Shown here: piece by piece, positions 61,419 to 64,000 of the stretch | Numbering within the stretch: the first letter of the stretch is position 1 | Layout: the number at the start of each line of letters is the position of its first letter | Origin: Streptomyces sp. NBC_01723 | GTDB taxonomy: Bacteria; Actinomycetota; Actinomycetes; Streptomycetales; Streptomycetaceae | Assembly: GCF_036246005.1 (NCBI RefSeq) | Contig: NZ_CP109171.1 | Coordinates: 4,328,001 to 4,392,000 of the forward strand | Reading direction: 5' to 3' | DNA: 64,000 nt | Notes under the pieces: model-generated | Told to the model about the DNA's origin: nothing | Seen by the model: the letters and a program-made list of their open reading frames with translations, nothing else | The model's database searches: none | Translations under genes and position numbers: made by a program

Positions 61419-61807
61419 GGCGTCTCCTCGTAGCTGGTGTTGACGGGCGGGCAGGGCCACCGCATCGGCCCGCATACGGCACAGGTCGCGGGCATGCCGG
61501 CCTCGGCCGACGCGTACACGTCCAGGGGGTGATGGCGGGTCCGGAGCAGGGCGTGGGCCAGGTCGACGGCGCCCCGCCGGAACGGGGACGCCAGCGCCAG
61601 GTCCGGGTGGGACCGCGCGACGTAGTCGTGGGCGGTCTCCAGCCAGGCGGCGAGCGGCTCGGCGACCCTGGCCGGGATGGCGCCACCGGCCACCGCCACG
61701 GGATCGCCGGGCGGCACCGACCGCAGCTCGGCCACGGCTGCGGCGAGCACCTGCGCGGCGCCAGGGGTCCGGACCAGACCGGACCCTTTCTCGTCGTCGG
61801 CGGTCAC
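61415..61807 (-). CDS. Element protein with C-terminal CxxC
   Basis: 130 residues from GTG 61807 (GTGA overlap). Mostly helical; a C-terminal CAVCGPMRWPCPP gives three cysteines. Coupled to the zinc-finger gene downstream. Function unknown. Confidence 0.75.
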   Translation of the reverse strand: MTADDEKGSGLVRTPGAAQVLAAAVAELRSVPPGDPVAVAGGAIPARVAEPLAAWLETAHDYVARSHPDLALASPFRRGAVDLAHALLRTRHHPLDVYASAEAGMPATCAVCGPMRWPCPPVNTSYEETP

Positions 61808-62010
61808 GACCGAGCCTCACACAGCTGGTCGATCTGGTACTGGCGGAAGCTGTTCAGGTAGCGGTCGCCGACCGCGCGCTTCAGCGCGGCCTCGGCCTCG
61901 GTGGCGCCGCGGTGCGCCTCCCGGCCGGCCAGCCACGCCTGGACGGTGTTCGCGGCCGTCCCGCCCAGGACGACGCCGACGATCAGGATCTGGATCTCGT
62001 TCGGTGTCAC
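61804..62010 (-). CDS. Small membrane-anchored protein
   Basis: 68 residues from GTG 62010 behind GGAG. N-terminal membrane helix (EIQILIVGVVLGGTAANTVQ) and a charged cytoplasmic helix ending in RQYQIDQLCEARS. First gene after ssb. Unknown. Confidence 0.72.
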   Translation of the reverse strand: MTPNEIQILIVGVVLGGTAANTVQAWLAGREAHRGATEAEAALKRAVGDRYLNSFRQYQIDQLCEARS

Positions 62011-62023
62011 GGTGACTCCTTGA

Positions 62024-62527
62024 TCAGAAGGGGGGTTCGTCGGTGGCCGGGGCGCCCTGCGCGGGCGGGGTGCTGCCCCAGCCGCTGCCCTGCTGCTGGC
62101 CGTTGGCGGGCTTCGCGCCGGCCCAGCCGTCATCCGTGGGCGTTCCCCCACGGCTGCCGCCGCCGCTGGCCTTGGTGACCTTGGCGGTGGCGAAGGTGAG
62201 GGACGGGCCGACCTCGTCGACGTCCAGCTCGTAGACGGTGCGCTTGACCTGCTCGCGGTCCTCGTAGCTGCGCTGCTTCAGCCGGCCCTGGACGATGACG
62301 CGGTGGCCGCGCTGGAGGGACTCGGCGACGTGCTCGGCGGCCTGCCTCCACACCGAGCAGGTGAGGAACAGGGCCTCCCCGTCCTCCCAAGCGTTCGTCG
62401 TCTTGTTGAAGGTGCGCGGGGTGGACGCAATGCGGAACTTCGCGACGGCCGCACCGGACGGGGTGAAGCGCAGCTCGGGGTCGTCGACCAGATTGCCGAC
62501 GACGGTGATCACGGTCTCGCCTGCCAT
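62024..62527 (-). CDS. ssb: Single-stranded DNA-binding protein
   Basis: 167 residues from ATG 62527 with GAAGGAG upstream. OB fold ([59 protein letters not shown]), a Gly/Gln-rich linker and the acidic tip DEPPF needed for partner binding. An element-borne SSB implies its own replication phase. The upstream palindrome and terminator give it an independent transcript. Confidence 0.93.
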   Translation of the reverse strand: MAGETVITVVGNLVDDPELRFTPSGAAVAKFRIASTPRTFNKTTNAWEDGEALFLTCSVWRQAAEHVAESLQRGHRVIVQGRLKQRSYEDREQVKRTVYELDVDEVGPSLTFATAKVTKASGGGSRGGTPTDDGWAGAKPANGQQQGSGWGSTPPAQGAPATDEPPF

Positions 62528-62547
62528 GGCGAACTCCTTCGGGGTCG

Positions 62548-62572
62548 AGCCGTGACCGTTACGGTCACGGCT
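62548..62572. promoter_or_regulatory. Perfect 25-base palindrome before ssb
   Basis: AGCCGTGACCGT / ACGGTCACGGCT around a single T, 21 bases upstream of the ssb start. Operator or leader hairpin. Confidence 0.65.
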
Positions 62573-62588
62573 GAGATGCTGGGCGGGT

Positions 62589-62615
62589 GGCCGGCCCGGT
62601 TCCCGCGGGCCGGCC
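62589..62615 (-). terminator. Terminator between the 62629 gene and ssb
   Basis: GGCCGGCCCG / CGGGCCGGCC with a seven-base loop, 14 bases past the stop of the upstream gene. Confidence 0.7.
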
Positions 62616-62628
62616 GCTGTCGTGCGGG

Positions 62629-62967
62629 TCAGCCGGTGATGTCGCTCAGTTCCCGGAGGATGCGGTCGGCGTCCCAGGGCGTGAGGGGGTTGACGTGGCT
62701 CCCGTATCCGGTGATCAGGACGGGGCCGTGCAGGCTGTTGGTGTGGCCGTACCGGTTGACGAGGTTGTCGACGATGGCGTTGTAGCCCCACCGGTCGCGG
62801 CCGTCCTCGTCGAGCCAGAGGACGACGCCGGTGGTGAGGTCGAAGGCCTCGATGTCGGAGCAGCGGAGGACCGCGGCTGCGTATTCGGCGAAGTTCTCAG
62901 GGGTGGCGGGCAGGTTGAGGAGGACGATGTCGCGGTCCTCGGTGACGAGGATGGCGTCGTGCTGCAT
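62629..62967 (-). CDS. Conserved small element protein
   Basis: 112 residues with AAGGAG before the [23 protein letters not shown], then [20 protein letters not shown] and [18 protein letters not shown]. Acidic, soluble; no family recognised. Confidence 0.78.
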   Translation of the reverse strand: MQHDAILVTEDRDIVLLNLPATPENFAEYAAAVLRCSDIEAFDLTTGVVLWLDEDGRDRWGYNAIVDNLVNRYGHTNSLHGPVLITGYGSHVNPLTPWDADRILRELSDITG

Positions 62968-62989
62968 GAGGGCTCCTTACGCGTGCGGG

Positions 62990-63298
62990 TCAGCGGGTGA
63001 CGCCGGCGCTGGCGAGGAACTCGGCGCGCCTGGCGGGATCCTGGAGCTTGCGGGCGTCGGCCACCCAGGCGGCGTGCATGCGGGGCGCGGCGTCCTGGTG
63101 GTCGGCGCACAGGGTGATCACGACGGCGCTGGATTCGGCGGGCCGCTGCTGCGAGATGCCGTTGCGGACGGAGAGGACGCCGCGCTTGCCGCAGGCGCCG
63201 TGTTCGGCGGTGCACGCGCCGACGTCGATGCCGGTGGTCTGCACGGTGTACGTGGTGTCGCGGTCGTCGCCCAGGGCGATGACGGTCTCTGTGATCAC
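62990..63298 (-). CDS. Small protein with Cys/His motifs
   Basis: 102 residues (MITETVIALGDDRDTTYTVQ...). CTAEHGACGKRG and LCADHQDAAPRMH could bind metal. Overlaps the gene upstream (ATGA). Unknown. Confidence 0.75.
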   Translation of the reverse strand: MITETVIALGDDRDTTYTVQTTGIDVGACTAEHGACGKRGVLSVRNGISQQRPAESSAVVITLCADHQDAAPRMHAAWVADARKLQDPARRAEFLASAGVTR

Positions 63299-63513
63299 GG
63301 GGTCTCCTCGGTGGTGTCGTTTGTGGGGGACAGGGTGTCCCCCACAGTTCCGTCGGTCGGGCCGACGGAAGCTTGGCGGCGGAGCTTGGCGGCGTGGCGG
63401 TGGGCGAGGCCTCGCTGTCGGGCGGCGTTGAGGGCGGCGCGGCGGGCCTTGGCGGCTTCGATCCGGCGGCGGGCGGCGGCGATCTTCTCCGCCACGACGT
63501 CATCGACGTTCAC
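63295..63513 (-). CDS. Basic coiled-coil protein
   Basis: 72 residues with an Arg/Ala-rich helix (AAARRRIEAAKARRAALNAA) and an acidic Thr-rich tail. Possibly nucleic-acid binding. Coupled by overlap to the next gene. Confidence 0.7.
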   Translation of the reverse strand: MNVDDVVAEKIAAARRRIEAAKARRAALNAARQRGLAHRHAAKLRRQASVGPTDGTVGDTLSPTNDTTEETP

Positions 63514-63555
63514 GGGTGCCGCCTGGGCGGGGTGCCTGGCTTTCTGTCATTTCTG

Positions 63556-64000
63556 TCAGGCACTCCTTAGGTGTGTATCTGAACCTTCTTCTTCTTCTTT
63601 TCGCCATGACTTGTCCCAGATGAGGGGGTGTGGGAGGAATTTGGGCGAGGGGCGTCGCCCTCGCTGTCCCTCTGCACGGGGCTCCTCGGGGACAGGTAGA
63701 GCCCAACCGCGGTCAATCAGCACGCGGATCGCGTCCTGAACGGTTTCAGCGGTCACGCCATCCGGGCCCCAGGCGTTGCCGTCGACGCCGCGCTGGGCAT
63801 CCCGAACGCTGAACGGCTGGGTGATCTGGTCCGGCTTGCGCCGCCGCAGCCACTCCAGGACGTCCCGCGCCGGGGTGAGCTGCCCCTCCCGGTTCGCGCC
63901 CATCAGATCGAGGCAGAGACGGGCGTGCTGAACGAAGTACGGGGCGAGCGCCTTGGCCGCCTCGAACTGCTCGACGGTGACGTGCCTGGCCTGAACGTCG
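63556..64000 (-). CDS. C-terminal part of a DUF3987-like replication protein, cut by the right edge
   Basis: The last 147 codons of a leftward gene; reading stays open to the edge (DVQARHVTVEQFEAAKALAP, then YFVQHARLCLDLMGANREGQ). The helix YFVQHARLCLDLMG followed by a winged helix (DVLEWLRRRKPDQITQPFSV, AVRVLIDRGWALP-like end) is the C-terminal pattern of DUF3987 primase/helicase-type proteins on actinomycete elements. The catalytic part lies to the right. The ATG at 63903 is internal and not the real start. Confidence 0.75.
   Translation of the reverse strand, partial: DVQARHVTVEQFEAAKALAPYFVQHARLCLDLMGANREGQLTPARDVLEWLRRRKPDQITQPFSVRDAQRGVDGNAWGPDGVTAETVQDAIRVLIDRGWALPVPEEPRAEGQRGRRPSPKFLPHPLIWDKSWRKEEEEGSDTHLRSA

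Larger units (their letters stand above)
34508..64000. mobile_element. Integrated siphovirus-like element with conjugation-type module (right end not in window)
   Basis: At least 29.5 kb. 34.7-54.1 kb: lysis, tail, head and packaging genes in canonical siphovirus order, nearly all on the minus strand. 54.1-64 kb: lipoprotein, helix-turn-helix gene, FtsK/TraB-type translocase, Spd-like membrane proteins, DUF2637-like and DUF6907-like proteins, SSB and a DUF3987-like protein, the set normally found on Streptomyces integrative conjugative elements and plasmids. All large late genes are uninterrupted, so the element looks intact in the visible part. Integrase and attR should lie to the right. Confidence 0.9.

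Overview
The window comes from a high-GC Streptomyces chromosome. Support comes from wblA, the Crp-type regulator, the Ssd/CpaF pair, acsA, the long divergent G+C-rich gene set and a 6S-like RNA locus. The gene order matches the S. coelicolor stretch from about SCO3580 (PBP) down to SCO3557 (ssd), recalled rather than searched. Wbl and cyclic-nucleotide regulators, cell-wall synthesis, acetate activation and a Tad/Flp-type secretion ATPase are ordinary core genes there.

Layout. (1) 1-3.3 kb: a small accessory patch on the 3' side of a tRNA-Pro gene, with a decayed STAND-type NTPase, an uncharacterised protein and an XRE-DUF488 fusion. (2) 3.3-34.5 kb: core chromosome, in order Pr6Pr membrane protein, metallophosphoesterase, YqeY, bifunctional PBP, WblA, two ArsA-like ATPases, DUF4177, RidA, epoxide hydrolase, NUDIX, metallo-beta-lactamase-fold enzyme, Crp, endonuclease III, CoA-type NUDIX, MarP protease, alpha/beta hydrolase, holin-X protein, NhaA, AcsA, SulP-carbonic anhydrase fusion, deacetylase-like lipoprotein, MinD/CooC-like ATPase, degenerate Fic-like protein, 6S-like RNA, HAD phosphatase, Ssd, and CpaF/TadA cut off in its Walker A motif. 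(3) 34.5 kb to the right edge: an integrated element whose right end lies outside the window.

The element begins exactly where cpaF/tadA loses its P-loop. Its left half is a complete siphovirus-type late region, read leftwards. From right to left this runs: small terminase candidate, large terminase, portal, prohead protease, major capsid, connectors, two tail-tube paralogues, a tail chaperone with a -1 frameshift site, tape measure, tail tip proteins, amidase endolysin, holin and membrane proteins. At the att end are three coupled Cys-rich mini-genes divergent from a GntR repressor. The right half (55-64 kb) looks like an actinomycete integrative conjugative element or plasmid: an FtsK/TraB-type DNA translocase, Spd-like small membrane proteins, a DUF2637-like membrane protein, a DUF6907-like protein, an SSB and the C-terminus of a DUF3987-like replication protein, all in tightly overlapping genes. 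No integrase is visible, so it should lie past 64 kb.

The main proposal is that this is a phage/conjugative-element hybrid (or phage-plasmid) that carries both a particle and a Streptomyces-type conjugation engine, and that its insertion inactivates the Tad-type ATPase gene of the host. Secondary points of interest are a Crp site between crp and nth, the 6S-like RNA, a DasR-like site before acsA, and the XRE-DUF488 pair.
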